Shown here: positions 28,103-38,304 of the stretch, piece by piece
How positions within the stretch are numbered: position 1 is the first letter of the stretch
Layout of the letters: each line of letters opens with the position of its first letter
From: Marinobacterium sp.
GTDB taxonomy: Bacteria > Pseudomonadota > Gammaproteobacteria > Pseudomonadales > Balneatricaceae
Length of the DNA stretch: 64,000 bases
Assembly (NCBI GenBank): GCA_025800125.1
Contig: JAOXSF010000041.1
Span: 17,323 to 81,322 of the forward strand
Direction of reading: 5' to 3'
The notes under the pieces: generated by a model
Databases searched by the model: none
The model's input: only the letters and a program-made list of their open reading frames with translations
Told to the model about the DNA's origin: nothing
Position numbers and translations under genes: made by a program

Positions 28103-29325
28103 TGGCATTGACACTGCCAGATTGGCTCAGTGATCGCGCGCTGCAACGTTCTTCTCATCGAATTAAAGTGTTGCCGTTTGACCCGCTGATTCTCGGTTGC
28201 GCCGTGTTTCTGATGCTGACTGGCTTTGTCATGATTACATCAGCTTCGCTGGATGTAGCGCAGGAGAAAATGGGGTCTGCCACCTATTTTATGTTGCGCC
28301 AGGGCATCTTTATGGCGCTGGCACTGATCGGAGCATTTGCTATATACCGGGTGCCGGTTTCGTTCTGGCAGCGATATGGGCACTGGCTGGTGCTGGTGGC
28401 TGGCTTTTTGTTGTTGCTGGTTCTTATTCCCGGTGTCGGGCGTAGTGTGAATGGTAGTCAGCGCTGGATACGGGCAGGGCCTATCAACCTGCAGCCCTCT
28501 GAAATTGCTAAATTCTGCATGGTTGTTTACATCAGCGGTTATCTGGTGCGGCGTATTGGCGAAGTGCGCTCGAGCTGGATTGGAGTGATGAAGCCAATTC
28601 TACCGCTTAGTGCATTTGTCATTCTGCTATATCTGGAACCCGATTTCGGTGCACTGGTGGTGTTGGTGGGTGCTGTGATGGGAATGATTTTCCTCAGTGG
28701 TATGAAAGCCAGCCAGTTTTTTATTGTTATTGGCGGTGTTGTTGGCCTGTTGGCGACCTTTATTGGTCTTGAGCCTTACCGCGTTAAACGGTTACAGAAC
28801 TTTCTTGATCCCTGGCAGGACCCATTTGGAGCTGGTTATCAGCTGTCTCAGGCACAGATCGCATTCGGGCGTGGTGAATGGACAGGTATGGGGTTGGGGA
28901 ACAGTGTGCAGAAACTTTCTTTTCTACCTGAAGCGCATACCGATTTTGTGTTCTCCGTTTTGGCTGAGGAAACCGGACTGTTAGGTGCGCTCACCGTCCT
29001 GATCGTATACGGCGTTATGGTCGTGCGAATGTTCCGACTGGGGCGTTTGGCTGAACAGATGAAAGCCTTTTTTATGGCATATGTAGTCTATGGCTTTGCC
29101 ACTATCTTTGCTGCTCAGGCACTGATCAATATTGGTGTGAATGCGGGAGCCTTGCCCACGAAAGGGTTGACGCTGCCACTGGTCAGTTATGGTGGCAGTA
29201 GTTTGCTGGTCAGTTGTGCCATGCTGGCGCTGATTTTGCGCATCGATTATGAACTCAAGCTGCTGCAGCAGGCAGCCGTACCGGGGCCGGAACAGACCGG
29301 CACAACGCATAAACCGACAGGATAG
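28102..29325 (+). CDS. ftsW: Septal peptidoglycan glycosyltransferase FtsW
   Basis: This 407-residue SEDS-family polymerase works with FtsI in septal wall synthesis. It has about ten membrane helices. Family motifs include GSQRWIRAGPINLQPSE, the region PYRVKRLQNFLDPWQDPFGAGYQ, and the conserved LPEAHTDFVFSVLAEETGLLG and GLTLPLVSYGGSSLL segments. The cytoplasmic N-terminus is short. It overlaps murD and is followed nine bases later by murG. Confidence 0.97.
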   Translation: MALTLPDWLSDRALQRSSHRIKVLPFDPLILGCAVFLMLTGFVMITSASLDVAQEKMGSATYFMLRQGIFMALALIGAFAIYRVPVSFWQRYGHWLVLVAGFLLLLVLIPGVGRSVNGSQRWIRAGPINLQPSEIAKFCMVVYISGYLVRRIGEVRSSWIGVMKPILPLSAFVILLYLEPDFGALVVLVGAVMGMIFLSGMKASQFFIVIGGVVGLLATFIGLEPYRVKRLQNFLDPWQDPFGAGYQLSQAQIAFGRGEWTGMGLGNSVQKLSFLPEAHTDFVFSVLAEETGLLGALTVLIVYGVMVVRMFRLGRLAEQMKAFFMAYVVYGFATIFAAQALINIGVNAGALPTKGLTLPLVSYGGSSLLVSCAMLALILRIDYELKLLQQAAVPGPEQTGTTHKPTG

Positions 29326-29334
29326 ACAGCATAG

Positions 29335-30420
29335 ATGGGTGCAGAACAGAAAACCGTGCTGATTATGGCCGGGGGGACCGGCGGTCATGTATTTCCAGCG
29401 CTGGCGACAGCACAACTGTTGCAACAGCAAGGCGTTAACGTTGAGTGGCTGGGAACAGCAACCAGAATTGAAGCGCGGGTAGTGCCGGATGCTGGTATAA
29501 AGTTGCACTGTATTGATGTTGAGGGGCTGCGGGGCAAGGGACGGTTGAGTCTGCTTGGTGCCCCTTTCCGGTTGCTTAAAGCATTGCGTCAGGCTGTTAC
29601 AGTGTTGAACCGGGTGCAGCCTGATGCCGTGCTGGGTATGGGGGGGTTTGCGTCAGGGCCTGGAGGGCTGGCGGCCTGGTTACAGCGTCGCCCACTGGTT
29701 ATTCAGGAGCAGAATGCCTTTGCTGGTATGACTAACCGGGTACTGTCCCGATTAGCGATGACGGTGGCTGAGGCTTTTGGTGGCGCTTTTCGTCGCTCTC
29801 TGGACACGCAGGTTACAGGTAACCCGGTGCGTGGTCCGATTCTGGAGTTGCCTGAGCCACAACAGCGTATGGCAGGGCGCGCTGGCCCGATACGTTTATT
29901 GGTGGTGGGGGGCAGTCTGGGTGCCAGAGCAATCAACGAGCGCTTACCTGAAGCGTTGGCGCATTTGCCGGTAGAGCAGCGCCCGGAAGTCTGGCATCAG
30001 ACTGGTGCACAGCACCTGGAGGTAACCCGTGAGTTGTACGATCAGCACCAGGTAACGGCTCGCGTTGAGCCCTTTATTGAACGGATGGATAACGCCTATG
30101 GCTGGGCAGATCTGGTAATCTGCCGTGCGGGGGCGTTAACCGTCAGCGAACTGGCTATTGCGGGTGTGGCATCCATTCTGGTGCCATATCCTTTTGCAGT
30201 AGATGATCACCAGACTGCAAATGCAGGTTACCTGACAGCCACTGGTGCTGCGGTATGTGTGCAGCAGAATGTGTTGACAGTCGAAAAGCTGGTTGAACTC
30301 TTATGTCAGTACAATCAACGTGAACAACTGCTGGATATGGCAGTCAAGGCAAGAAAGCTGGCTCGGCCAGATGCGGGTGATACTGTGGCTGCGCTCGTAC
30401 AGGAGGCAATGCAACGATGA
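29335..30420 (+). CDS. murG: UDP-GlcNAc:lipid I N-acetylglucosaminyltransferase MurG
   Basis: This 361-residue peripheral membrane GT-B glycosyltransferase converts lipid I to lipid II. The N-terminal glycine-rich loop [13 protein letters not shown] is at about residues 12-24. [34 protein letters not shown] and [13 protein letters not shown] (UDP-GlcNAc site) follow. The ribosome site before the ATG is weak, suggesting coupling to ftsW. The stop overlaps the murC start (ATGA). Confidence 0.97.
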   Translation: MGAEQKTVLIMAGGTGGHVFPALATAQLLQQQGVNVEWLGTATRIEARVVPDAGIKLHCIDVEGLRGKGRLSLLGAPFRLLKALRQAVTVLNRVQPDAVLGMGGFASGPGGLAAWLQRRPLVIQEQNAFAGMTNRVLSRLAMTVAEAFGGAFRRSLDTQVTGNPVRGPILELPEPQQRMAGRAGPIRLLVVGGSLGARAINERLPEALAHLPVEQRPEVWHQTGAQHLEVTRELYDQHQVTARVEPFIERMDNAYGWADLVICRAGALTVSELAIAGVASILVPYPFAVDDHQTANAGYLTATGAAVCVQQNVLTVEKLVELLCQYNQREQLLDMAVKARKLARPDAGDTVAALVQEAMQR

Positions 30421-31850
30421 ATGTAACCCGTTACGATGTACCCGAAATGCGCCGAATTCGTGGTATCCACTTTATTGGAATTGGCGGCGTTGGGATGTGC
30501 GGTATTGCGGAAGTGCTGCTGAATCAGGGCTATGAGGTAACAGGGTCTGATATTCGTCCGTCATTGGTAACCGAACGACTGGAACGGCTCGGTGTTACAG
30601 TGTTTATGGGACATGCTGAAAGCAACGTTGCTAACGCTGATGTCGTGGTTGTGTCTACGGCGATTAACGAGGAAAACCCGGAGATCCGCGCTGCACGTGA
30701 GCGGCGTGTGCCTGTCGTACGCCGGGCCGAGATGCTGGCTGAGTTGATGCGTTACCGCCATGGGATCGCTATTGCTGGCACCCATGGTAAAACGACAACA
30801 ACCAGTCTGATGGCGTCAGTGTTTGCCAGAGGAGAGAAAGATCCGACCTTTGTTATTGGCGGCCGCCTGAACAGCGCGGGCACCAATGCGCAGCTCGGCG
30901 GCTCTCGTTATCTGGTAGCTGAAGCGGATGAAAGTGATGCTTCTTTTCTGCATCTGCAACCAATGGTTTCTGTTGTCACCAATATTGATGCTGATCATAT
31001 GGATACCTATGGCGGTGACTTCTCTGTACTGCGCAAGACTTTTATCGACTTTCTGCATAACCTGCCGTTTTATGGCCTGGCGGTACTTTGTATTGATGAC
31101 CCGGTGGTATGTGAAGTCATGCCGGAGGTCGGTCGCCCAGTATTAACCTATGGCCTGCATGAAGAAGCAGATTATCGTGCAGTTGAAATTCGACAGCAGG
31201 GTATGCAGAGCCATTTCAGAGTGTTGCGTCCAGAGGGGTATGCTGACCTGGACATCACGTTGAATATGCCAGGTGTACATAATGTGCAGAATGCACTGGC
31301 TGTGATTGCGGTTGCGACCGATGAAGGGATTGCGGATGAAGCAATCTGTGCGGGTCTTGCTGGTTTCGAAGGGGTGGGTCGTCGTTTTCAGGTGTTAGGC
31401 GATCTGCCGGTGGACGGTGGTAGTGTCATGCTGGTGGATGATTATGGCCATCACCCTCGCGAAGTAAAAGCGGTTGTCAGTGCGGTACGTGATGGCTGGC
31501 CAGATCGACGTCTGGTCATGGTATATCAGCCTCATCGTTATACCCGCACCCGTGATCTGTACGAAGACTTTGTTCAGGTGCTGGATGAAGTGGATGTGCT
31601 TCTATTGCTGGATGTTTATGCTGCTGGAGAGGAACCTGTTGCTGGCGCAGATAGCAGGAGCCTGTGTCGCAGTATCCGGCAGCGTGGTCGTATTGATCCG
31701 ATTTTTATTGAAGACAGGGAGCAGGTTGCACAGTTGTTACCGGGTATTTTACAGCCAGGTGATCTGTTACTGACTCAGGGAGCTGGTGATATTACAGCTC
31801 TGGCACATAAGTTGAAGACAGCCAGTCTGACCACCAGAGAGGAGCGCTGA
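30417..31850 (+). CDS. murC: UDP-MurNAc:L-alanine ligase MurC
   Basis: This 477-residue enzyme performs the first amino-acid addition to UDP-MurNAc. An N-terminal [14 protein letters not shown] nucleotide-binding turn is followed by the P-loop GTHGKTTT at residues 121-128. [23 protein letters not shown] and [12 protein letters not shown] are typical MurC motifs. It overlaps murG by four bases and ddlB by one (TGATG). Normal length and no oddity. Confidence 0.98.
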   Translation: MNVTRYDVPEMRRIRGIHFIGIGGVGMCGIAEVLLNQGYEVTGSDIRPSLVTERLERLGVTVFMGHAESNVANADVVVVSTAINEENPEIRAARERRVPVVRRAEMLAELMRYRHGIAIAGTHGKTTTTSLMASVFARGEKDPTFVIGGRLNSAGTNAQLGGSRYLVAEADESDASFLHLQPMVSVVTNIDADHMDTYGGDFSVLRKTFIDFLHNLPFYGLAVLCIDDPVVCEVMPEVGRPVLTYGLHEEADYRAVEIRQQGMQSHFRVLRPEGYADLDITLNMPGVHNVQNALAVIAVATDEGIADEAICAGLAGFEGVGRRFQVLGDLPVDGGSVMLVDDYGHHPREVKAVVSAVRDGWPDRRLVMVYQPHRYTRTRDLYEDFVQVLDEVDVLLLLDVYAAGEEPVAGADSRSLCRSIRQRGRIDPIFIEDREQVAQLLPGILQPGDLLLTQGAGDITALAHKLKTASLTTREER

Positions 31851-32812
31851 TGAGTTACCAGGTTTCATCTGAAGAAGCTGCAGCACTGGGACGTGTTGCA
31901 GTAATTTACGGGGGCAATTCTGCCGAACGGGATGTTTCACTGAATAGTGGAAAGGAAATTCTGGCCGGATTGCAACGTGCAGGTGTTGATGCGTTCGGAT
32001 TGGATTTGTGTGGCCCTGATAATAGTGCGCAGCCCGTACAACAATTACTTGAAGCACGTTGTGATCGGGCTTTTCTGGCATTGCACGGTCGAGGTGGTGA
32101 AGATGGCACATTACAGGGTGTACTGGAAACACTGAATATTCCTTATACCGGTAGTCGAGTCGCTGCTTCTGCTCTGGGTATGGATAAGCTACGCACGAAA
32201 CAGTTATGGCAGGGCGCAGGTTTGCCAACACCTGCCTGGGCGATGATTAATGAAGATACCGACCTGTCGGTAGTGGCGCGGCAGCTTGGTTTCCCGATGA
32301 TGGTCAAGCCGGTGCATGAAGGTTCCAGCATCGGTATGGCACGTGTTAGTAGTATTGAAGAGCTGGCAGCGGCGGTAGATCAGGCTCATCGTTTTGACCG
32401 TTATGTACTGGCAGAAAGCTGGATGAGCGGTGCTGAGTTTACGGTGGCAGTGCTGAATGGCCAGACATTGCCGATTATACGGCTGGAAACCCCGAACGAA
32501 TTTTATGATTACAGCGCAAAATATCAGCTGGATAGCACACGATACCTGTTTGATCACGGGCTTGATGTGTCGCAGCAGGCTGAGCTGAGATCGTTGGTAC
32601 TGGATGCCTTTGAACGAATTGGTTGTGAAACCTGGGGCCGTGTTGATGTGATGCAGGACGAAAAAGGTTGCTTTCAGCTGCTGGAAGTGAATACTGCGCC
32701 GGGTATGACCGATCATAGCCTGGTACCAATGGCTGCTCGTGAGCAGGGGATCTGTTTTGAGCAGCTGGTCGTTGAAATTGTACGGAGCACTTTGGCCAAG
32801 AGTACGGCATGA
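31850..32812 (+). CDS. ddlB: D-alanine:D-alanine ligase DdlB
   Basis: This 320-residue ATP-grasp enzyme makes D-Ala-D-Ala for MurF. Family motifs visible are VIYGGNSAERDVSLNSG, ALHGRGGEDGTLQG, the ATP-binding stretch MMVKPVHEGSSIGM and LLEVNTAPGMTDHSLVP at the C-terminus. An N-terminal tail of about 14 residues precedes the fold. It overlaps ftsQ by four bases. Ligases of this position are usually DdlB. Confidence 0.97.
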   Translation: MSYQVSSEEAAALGRVAVIYGGNSAERDVSLNSGKEILAGLQRAGVDAFGLDLCGPDNSAQPVQQLLEARCDRAFLALHGRGGEDGTLQGVLETLNIPYTGSRVAASALGMDKLRTKQLWQGAGLPTPAWAMINEDTDLSVVARQLGFPMMVKPVHEGSSIGMARVSSIEELAAAVDQAHRFDRYVLAESWMSGAEFTVAVLNGQTLPIIRLETPNEFYDYSAKYQLDSTRYLFDHGLDVSQQAELRSLVLDAFERIGCETWGRVDVMQDEKGCFQLLEVNTAPGMTDHSLVPMAAREQGICFEQLVVEIVRSTLAKSTA

Positions 32813-33636
32813 ATGTAGCGTCTGCACAACCGTTACGGGGCCGCCGTGATCAGAAGCGACGTGCGGAGCCACCTCAGTCTGAAACGATGAAACCTTCACA
32901 TTCACGTCGTTCATTCTGGGTATTGTTATCATTGCTGCTATTTTTAGCCGTGTTGGTTGTTATCTGGGAACAGGTGGTTAGCGCGCTCGATCGTCCGGTC
33001 AGAAAGGTACAGATTGATGGGCAGACCAGACATCTGGATCGCCAGCAGCTGGCGCGAGATCTGGCAGATGAGATCAGTCATAGTACGCTGCTGAGTCTGG
33101 ACGTCGTCAGGCTGCAGAGCCTGACACGTGAAAACCCCTGGGTGCGACGCGCAGATATAACATTACGCTGGCCTGATCTGTTGAGTGTGCATGTCGAGGA
33201 AGAGGTGCCAGTTGCGCGCTGGGGTGAACAGGGGCTGCTAAATCAGCAGGGAGAGGTTTTTCTTCCGCCACTGAAACCGGAATATCAGCAGTTACCGTTG
33301 CTGGATGGTCCTGCGCGGGAGACGGCAAGGGTCATGGCGAGGTATCATGAGCTGAACCCGCTATTTCGGCAGATTGGTTTGAACATCGCGGCTTTGCGGC
33401 TGGAAGCACGTGGAGCCTGGGCGCTGACACTTGATAATGGCATCAAGGTTATCGTTGGTCGTCAGGCAGAAGAAGAGCGGTTGGCCCGTTTTTTGAGTAT
33501 ATATCCAGCACAGTTAGCGGAAAGAGCAGCAGAAATTGAGCAGGTCGATACACGTTATAGTAACGGTATCGCGGTGCGCTGGCGGCCTGCGCCAGTCCAA
33601 AATGAGAAACAGATAGACGATGGCAATGGACAATAA
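32809..33636 (+). CDS. ftsQ: Cell division protein FtsQ
   Basis: This 275-residue bitopic divisome protein links early and late division proteins and binds FtsL-FtsB. A basic cytoplasmic N-terminus is followed by a membrane helix (about residues 36-53). The periplasmic POTRA domain contains VRKVQIDGQTRHLDRQQL and ENPWVRRADITLRWPDLLSVHVEE, and the FtsQ beta-domain has DNGIKVIVGR and the final VDTRYSNGIAVRW. It overlaps ftsA by 17 bases. Confidence 0.95.
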   Translation: MNVASAQPLRGRRDQKRRAEPPQSETMKPSHSRRSFWVLLSLLLFLAVLVVIWEQVVSALDRPVRKVQIDGQTRHLDRQQLARDLADEISHSTLLSLDVVRLQSLTRENPWVRRADITLRWPDLLSVHVEEEVPVARWGEQGLLNQQGEVFLPPLKPEYQQLPLLDGPARETARVMARYHELNPLFRQIGLNIAALRLEARGAWALTLDNGIKVIVGRQAEEERLARFLSIYPAQLAERAAEIEQVDTRYSNGIAVRWRPAPVQNEKQIDDGNGQ

Positions 33637-34873
33637 CATGATTGTGGCACTCGACATCGGCACCTCTAAGGTGGTGTGTCTGGTGGGCGAGGTCATGCCG
33701 GATGGAGAGATAGAGCTGGTTGGTATTGGCTCCCATCCATCACGTGGTCTCAAACGTGGTGTGGTGGTCAATATTGAATCCACAGTCAGCTCCATCCAGC
33801 GTGCAGTAGAAGAAGCTGAGCTGATGGCGGGGTGCAAGATTCACTCGGTAACAGTGGGGATTGCAGGGAGCCATATCAGCAGTATGAACTCCCACGGCAT
33901 CGTTGCGGTGCGTGACCGGGAGGTTATGGAGTATGACCTGGAAAGGGTGATTGATGCCGCCCAGGCTGTTGCCATCCCGGCAGATCAGCGCATTCTGCAT
34001 ATTCTGCCGCAGGAATATGTCATTGATAATCAGGAAGGGATTCGTGAACCTCTGGGGATGTCCGGTGTACGACTGGAAGCCAGAGTTCATCTGGTAACTG
34101 GTTCTGTCAATTCGATTCAGAATATTGATAAGTGCATTCGTCGTTGTGGTCTGGATGTTGATGCAATTGTGCTGGAACAGTTGGCATCCAGCTATTCTGT
34201 GTTGACCGAAGATGAAAAAGAACTGGGGGTTTGTGTCGTCGACATCGGTGGCGGTACGACTGATATTGCTATCTTTACTTCGGGTGCTATTCGCCATACT
34301 GGAGTAATCCCTATTGCAGGTGATCAGGTGACCAACGACATTGCCATGGCGTTGCGTACCCCAAGTCAGCATGCAGAAGAGATTAAAATCCGGTATGCCA
34401 GCGCGTTGGCACAGTTAGCCAGCAGTGGTGAAACCATCAAGGTACCAAGTGTAGGTGATCGGCCGCCGAGAGATCTTTCCCGCCAGGCACTGGCAGAGGT
34501 GGTAGAACCACGCTACGATGAGCTGTTTAGCTTGGTACAAGGTGAAGTGCGTCGTTCAGGCTTTGAAGACCTTGTGGCAGCAGGCATCGTATTGACGGGG
34601 GGCACTGCCAAAATGGAAGGGGCGGTTGAGCTGGCAGAGGAAATTTTCCATATGCCGGTAAGGCTTGCTAAGCCAGGCGGTGTGCGAGGTATGGAAGATA
34701 TTATGCAGAACCCGATTTACGCCACTGGCATGGGGCTGTTGCTATACGCTCGCCAGAATATGGCACGTTCAGAATCGACATCCGCGGTGCAGGATGAACC
34801 ACCGGTTATTGAGCAGGAACCACCGCAGGGGCTGTTTGACCGCATGCGTTCCTGGTTCCAGGGGAATTACTAA
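33620..34873 (+). CDS. ftsA: Cell division protein FtsA
   Basis: This 417-residue actin-like ATPase tethers FtsZ to the membrane. Phosphate-1 region VALDIGTSKVVCLVGE is at the N-terminus, followed by the SHTF-like insertion domain 1C (VEEAELMAGCKIHSVTVGIAGSH). The second phosphate motif is VVDIGGGTTDIAIF. The C-terminus ends in an amphipathic membrane-binding helix (GLFDRMRSWFQGNY). The annotated ATG overlaps the ftsQ end; an ATG two codons later is equally possible. A 90-bp gap leads to ftsZ. Confidence 0.97.
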   Translation: MAMDNNMIVALDIGTSKVVCLVGEVMPDGEIELVGIGSHPSRGLKRGVVVNIESTVSSIQRAVEEAELMAGCKIHSVTVGIAGSHISSMNSHGIVAVRDREVMEYDLERVIDAAQAVAIPADQRILHILPQEYVIDNQEGIREPLGMSGVRLEARVHLVTGSVNSIQNIDKCIRRCGLDVDAIVLEQLASSYSVLTEDEKELGVCVVDIGGGTTDIAIFTSGAIRHTGVIPIAGDQVTNDIAMALRTPSQHAEEIKIRYASALAQLASSGETIKVPSVGDRPPRDLSRQALAEVVEPRYDELFSLVQGEVRRSGFEDLVAAGIVLTGGTAKMEGAVELAEEIFHMPVRLAKPGGVRGMEDIMQNPIYATGMGLLLYARQNMARSESTSAVQDEPPVIEQEPPQGLFDRMRSWFQGNY

Positions 34874-34963
34874 CGGGTCCATGGGGCACCGAAAGAGACG
34901 ATTATCACCGAGCATCCGACAAATACAGAGGGCCGGGCGGATGCAGGCGGAGGAGTGTGGCAA

Positions 34964-36214
34964 ATGTTTGAACTGGCTAACAGCGTTGCGCAGAACGCAG
35001 TAATCAAGGTAGTAGGTGTCGGCGGCGGTGGGGGCAACGCGGTCGACCATATGGTTGCCAGCGATGTGGAAGGTGTGGAGTTTATCTGTGCCAATACTGA
35101 TGCCCAGGCGCTGGAAAAAATGCAGACACGTACGGTGTTGCAGATTGGTGCGGAAATGACGAAAGGTCTGGGAGCTGGTGCTAACCCGGAGGTTGGGCGT
35201 CAGGCTGCTCAGGAAGATCGTGAGCGTATTGCAGAAATGCTGGTGGGGGCTGACATGGTCTTTATCACCGCTGGGATGGGGGGGGGGACCGGTACAGGTG
35301 CTGCGCCTATTGTTGCGGAAATTGCTAAAGAACTGGGTATTCTGACCGTTGCTGTAGTGACCAAGCCGTTCCCGTTTGAGGGGCGTAAGCGTACTACAAT
35401 TGCACTGGAAGGTATCAAGCAGTTACGTGAAATCGTAGACTCTCTGATCATTATTCCAAATGAAAAATTGATGCAGGTACTGGGGCGTAATGCCAGTCTG
35501 TTGAATGCGTTTGGTACTGCAAATGATGTGCTTAAAGGTGCCGTTCAGGGTATTTCTGATTTGATAGTACGCCCGGGTATGATCAACGTCGATTTTGCCG
35601 ACGTGCGTACAGTTATGTCTGAGATGGGCATGGCTATGATGGGCACTGGTGTTGGCACAGGTGAGGATCGTGCACTGGTGGCTGCAGAGGCTGCAATCAA
35701 GAGCCCATTGCTGGAAGATATTGACTTGAAAGGCGCATCGGGTTTGCTGGTAAATATTACAGCAGGTCTGGATCTTAGCCTGGGCGAATTCTCCGAAGTT
35801 GGTAGTCTTGTAGAAGAGTACGCTTCTGATGAAGCAACAATTGTTGTTGGGACAGTTATTGACCCTGAGTTGTCTGAGGAGCTGCGGGTGACTGTTGTTG
35901 CGACAGGCCTTGATCGTCCGCGCGAAGAGCTGCGCACTGTTGTGGACAACAGTAATAAAATACCACCGCAGCCGGTAGAGCCAGAACCAATGATGAATGT
36001 AAGTTACGACAGCATTGAGCTACCAACTGTACTGCGGCGTCGTCAGGATGAAGCCTTACTTGATTTGCCGGGCTCCACTCCTGTTCAGCAGTCAGAACAG
36101 CAGCCTGTGACACGGCCTGCGGCGGAAAAAGTTGCGCGCCCTGAAAAGCGTGAAGGTGAAGACGAGATCAGTTATCTCGACATTCCAACCTTTCTGCGTC
36201 GTCAGGCTGATTGA
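34964..36214 (+). CDS. ftsZ: Cell division protein FtsZ
   Basis: This 416-residue tubulin-like GTPase forms the Z-ring. GTP-binding glycines are in [14 protein letters not shown] and the tubulin signature is [12 protein letters not shown]. The catalytic T7 loop is in [12 protein letters not shown] variable Gln/Pro/Glu-rich linker (about residues 318-400) ends in the conserved peptide [14 protein letters not shown], the docking site for FtsA and ZipA. I chose the ATG at 34964, eight bases after GGAGGAG; a GTG at 34955 overlaps that ribosome site. A hairpin TGCCGT/ACGGCA without a T tract follows at 36244-36267. Confidence 0.98.
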   Translation: MFELANSVAQNAVIKVVGVGGGGGNAVDHMVASDVEGVEFICANTDAQALEKMQTRTVLQIGAEMTKGLGAGANPEVGRQAAQEDRERIAEMLVGADMVFITAGMGGGTGTGAAPIVAEIAKELGILTVAVVTKPFPFEGRKRTTIALEGIKQLREIVDSLIIIPNEKLMQVLGRNASLLNAFGTANDVLKGAVQGISDLIVRPGMINVDFADVRTVMSEMGMAMMGTGVGTGEDRALVAAEAAIKSPLLEDIDLKGASGLLVNITAGLDLSLGEFSEVGSLVEEYASDEATIVVGTVIDPELSEELRVTVVATGLDRPREELRTVVDNSNKIPPQPVEPEPMMNVSYDSIELPTVLRRRQDEALLDLPGSTPVQQSEQQPVTRPAAEKVARPEKREGEDEISYLDIPTFLRRQAD

Positions 36215-36372
36215 GACCGTACCGTCTGGACAGTGAGGTAAACTGCCGTTGCTGCTTCAGTACGGCATCGGATGATATGAATTACTAAGCTAAAGTCTAA
36301 TGGTTGCTGTCAAGCTGCTTACTTTGGTAGTATGGCTCGTTGACTTGGCCTCACTCTTTTTCGGCGGAAAGA

Positions 36373-37290
36373 ATGATCAGACAGAGAACACTGAAAAACA
36401 GTATTAAAGCGACTGGCATCGGCCTGCATACCGGTAGCAAGGTTTACCTCACGCTCAAGCCAGCGCCTGTGAATACGGGGATTGTGTTCCGTCGTATTGA
36501 CTGCGATCCGGTAATCGAAATAGAAGCGCGGGCGCACAATGTTTCTGACACGACGTTATCAACTAACTTGGCAAAAGAAGGAATAAGGGTTGCTACTGTT
36601 GAGCACCTTCTGTCTGCTTTGGCTGGTTTAGGCATTGATAATGCGTATGTTGAACTTAGTGCCGAAGAAGTTCCAATCATGGATGGCAGTGCAGCTCCTT
36701 TTGTTTTTCTGATTCAGTCGGCAGGTATTGCAGAACAGGAGGCTCCCAAGCAGTTCATCCGGATCTGTAAAGAGGTTACTGTGAGCGCTGATGACAAAAC
36801 CGCAACCTTCCGGCCGTTTAACGGTTTTAAAGTTGGTTTTCGAATAGATTTCGATCATCCAGCATTTGAGGGCCGTAACTCTGAAGCTTGTCTGGACTTT
36901 TCCAGCACTTCGTTCGTAAAGGAAGTTAGTCGTGCGCGTACTTTTGGCTTTATGCGGGATATTGAGTATTTGCGCTCCCAGAATCTTGTGCTGGGTGGTA
37001 ATTTTGATAATGCCATTGTGGTGGATGACTATCGTATTCTTAACGAAGATGGTTTGCGTTATGACGATGAATTCGTCAAGCACAAGGTGTTGGATGCGGT
37101 AGGGGATCTCTATTTGTTGGGCAAAAGCCTGATTGGTGAGTTTTTTGGCGATAAGTCAGGCCATCACCTGAATAATATGCTACTGCGCAAGCTACTGGAG
37201 CAAACTGATGCCTGGGAAATTGTGACCTTTGAGGGTGAAGCGGCGAAGCACGCACCCATTTCGTATCAGAAGCCTGCTGCCGCGAGCTGA
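36373..37290 (+). CDS. lpxC: UDP-3-O-acyl-N-acetylglucosamine deacetylase LpxC
   Basis: This 305-residue zinc deacetylase performs the committed step of lipid A synthesis. Zinc-ligand regions are [10 protein letters not shown] and [15 protein letters not shown]; the [12 protein letters not shown] and [11 protein letters not shown] segments are also typical. I chose the ATG at 36373 ([11 protein letters not shown]), preceded by GGAAAG; the longer frame from 36340 adds 11 atypical residues. It follows ftsZ, as in most Gammaproteobacteria. The C-terminal tail is short, without an evident FtsH degradation signal I can name with confidence. Confidence 0.97.
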   Translation: MIRQRTLKNSIKATGIGLHTGSKVYLTLKPAPVNTGIVFRRIDCDPVIEIEARAHNVSDTTLSTNLAKEGIRVATVEHLLSALAGLGIDNAYVELSAEEVPIMDGSAAPFVFLIQSAGIAEQEAPKQFIRICKEVTVSADDKTATFRPFNGFKVGFRIDFDHPAFEGRNSEACLDFSSTSFVKEVSRARTFGFMRDIEYLRSQNLVLGGNFDNAIVVDDYRILNEDGLRYDDEFVKHKVLDAVGDLYLLGKSLIGEFFGDKSGHHLNNMLLRKLLEQTDAWEIVTFEGEAAKHAPISYQKPAAAS

Positions 37291-37343
37291 TTGAAATAGC
37301 AGTCGTGTATGTCAATTAAGTGGGTTGTTAATGCCTGCAACTG

Positions 37344-37377
37344 ATCCGGCCTGGAGTTATTCCCTGCCGGATTTTTT
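37344..37377 (+). terminator. Rho-independent terminator after lpxC
   Basis: ATCCGGC (37344-37350) pairs with GCCGGAT (37366-37372), followed by a T6 tract. It probably ends transcription of the dcw-lpxC region. Confidence 0.9.
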
Positions 37378-37552
37378 ATGCTTGTAAAGCAAGCTATATG
37401 TGATACAGGTGTTAGCTGTGTGACATACCGGCCGCAGTTGTTGGGTTGTTGGTCTGTTTATTGCGTTTGTCGGTTTTTTATTACTGGTCACGCTTAAACG
37501 TTGAGTCTGTTGTCTGAGAGACAAAGGCAAACAAATTTTTTCAATACAGGGG

Positions 37553-37580
37553 TTGACGGAAAAAATCATACCGGTAATAT
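37553..37580 (+). promoter_or_regulatory. Sigma70 promoter of the tRNA cluster
   Basis: TTGACG (37553-37558) and TAATAT (37575-37580) are 16 bp apart. They end 18 bp before the first tRNA. Both hexamers are close to consensus. The GC-rich ACGCCCC just after the -10 resembles a stringent-control discriminator. Confidence 0.8.
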
Positions 37581-37598
37581 ACGCCCCATCGTTGAGAC

Positions 37599-37674
37599 GG
37601 GGCCTTAGCTCAGCTGGGAGAGCGCAACACTGGCAGTGTTGAGGTCAGCGGTTCGATCCCGCTAGGCTCCACCA
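37599..37674 (+). tRNA. tRNA-Ala (anticodon GGC)
   Basis: This is a 76-nt cloverleaf with encoded CCA. Acceptor GGGGCCT pairs with AGGCTCC. The D-arm, variable loop and T-arm (GCGGTTCGATCCCGC) are normal. The anticodon loop is CTGGCAG, giving anticodon GGC. Its anticodon stem is CAACA/TGTTG, which differs from the second Ala copy. Confidence 0.98.
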
Positions 37675-37762
37675 TTCTCAACGGTTTGTACGGTTAGGAA
37701 GTGCTAACCGGACAAAAACAGGACAAAAAAGCGGACAAAAACTGTTTTTTCGTTCTTGTAGC
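37675..37762. other. Spacer with hairpin and three GGACAAAAA direct repeats
   Basis: The spacer between the first Ala and Glu tRNAs contains the stem CGGTTAG/CTAACCG, then three copies of GGACAAAAA within about 30 bp. The second Ala-Glu spacer is only 19 bp and lacks this. It may be ordinary spacer RNA or the scar of an integrated element. Confidence 0.6.
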
Positions 37763-37838
37763 GTCCCATTCGTCTAGTGGCCTAGGACACCGCCCTTTCA
37801 CGGCGGTAACAGGGGTTCGAACCCCCTATGGGACGCCA
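37763..37838 (+). tRNA. tRNA-Glu (anticodon TTC)
   Basis: This is a 76-nt cloverleaf with encoded CCA. Acceptor GTCCCAT pairs with ATGGGAC. The anticodon stem is CCGCC/GGCGG, with loop CTTTCAC giving anticodon TTC. The T-arm AGGGGTTCGAACCCCCT is intact. Confidence 0.98.
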
Positions 37839-37851
37839 TTCACTTCACTTT

Positions 37852-37927
37852 GGGGCCTTAGCTCAGCTGGGAGAGCGGTTCGCTGGCAGCGAACAGGTCA
37901 GCGGTTCGATCCCGCTAGGCTCCACCA
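37852..37927 (+). tRNA. tRNA-Ala (anticodon GGC), second copy
   Basis: This is a 76-nt tRNA identical to the first Ala gene outside the anticodon arm. Its anticodon stem is GTTCG/CGAAC instead of CAACA/TGTTG; the loop CTGGCAG and anticodon GGC are unchanged. All stem changes are compensatory, so both copies should fold. Confidence 0.98.
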
Positions 37928-37946
37928 TTCTTTTTGATCAGATTAT

Positions 37947-38022
37947 GTCCCATTCGTCTAGTGGCCTAGGACACCGCCCTTTCACGGCGGTAACAGGGGT
38001 TCGAACCCCCTATGGGACGCCA
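37947..38022 (+). tRNA. tRNA-Glu (anticodon TTC), second copy
   Basis: This is a 76-nt tRNA whose sequence appears identical to the first Glu gene. It closes the Ala-Glu-Ala-Glu array, which was probably made by tandem duplication of an Ala-Glu pair. Confidence 0.98.
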
Positions 38023-38276
38023 TTTCTGTATAGAGCGATCTACTCATTTCTGTGCTTCAACCATTTAGTGTTTTGCACATTCCTCCGTAGCTTACGCCTT
38101 CGCGTTTATCACTCTTCCTGTTTTCCTTGATGTTGTTTCTCGTGGTTTTTTATCTGTACTGCTCCAGCAAATGAAGAAGGTGCTGTCTGCTGTCGAGGAG
38201 CGGTTCTCATGAAAACGAACTACGCTATTAAACGGAGCTGTAAAAAAGCTCTATCAACTCTTCTCGTCAGATTTTG

Positions 38277-38304
38277 GCCTGATACTTGGTGTCGGGCTTT
38301 TTTT
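38277..38304 (+). terminator. Rho-independent terminator downstream of the tRNA array
   Basis: GCCTGATAC pairs with GTGTCGGGC (with G-T wobbles) around a three-base loop, followed by seven T. It lies about 255 bp after the last tRNA, so it could end the tRNA transcript or a small RNA from this gap. Confidence 0.8.

Larger units (their letters stand above)
37291..37598. other. Gap between lpxC and the tRNA cluster
   Basis: About 310 bp. It holds the lpxC terminator, then AT-rich sequence without a gene, then the tRNA promoter. SecM/SecA or MutT genes that often follow lpxC are not here. Confidence 0.7.
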
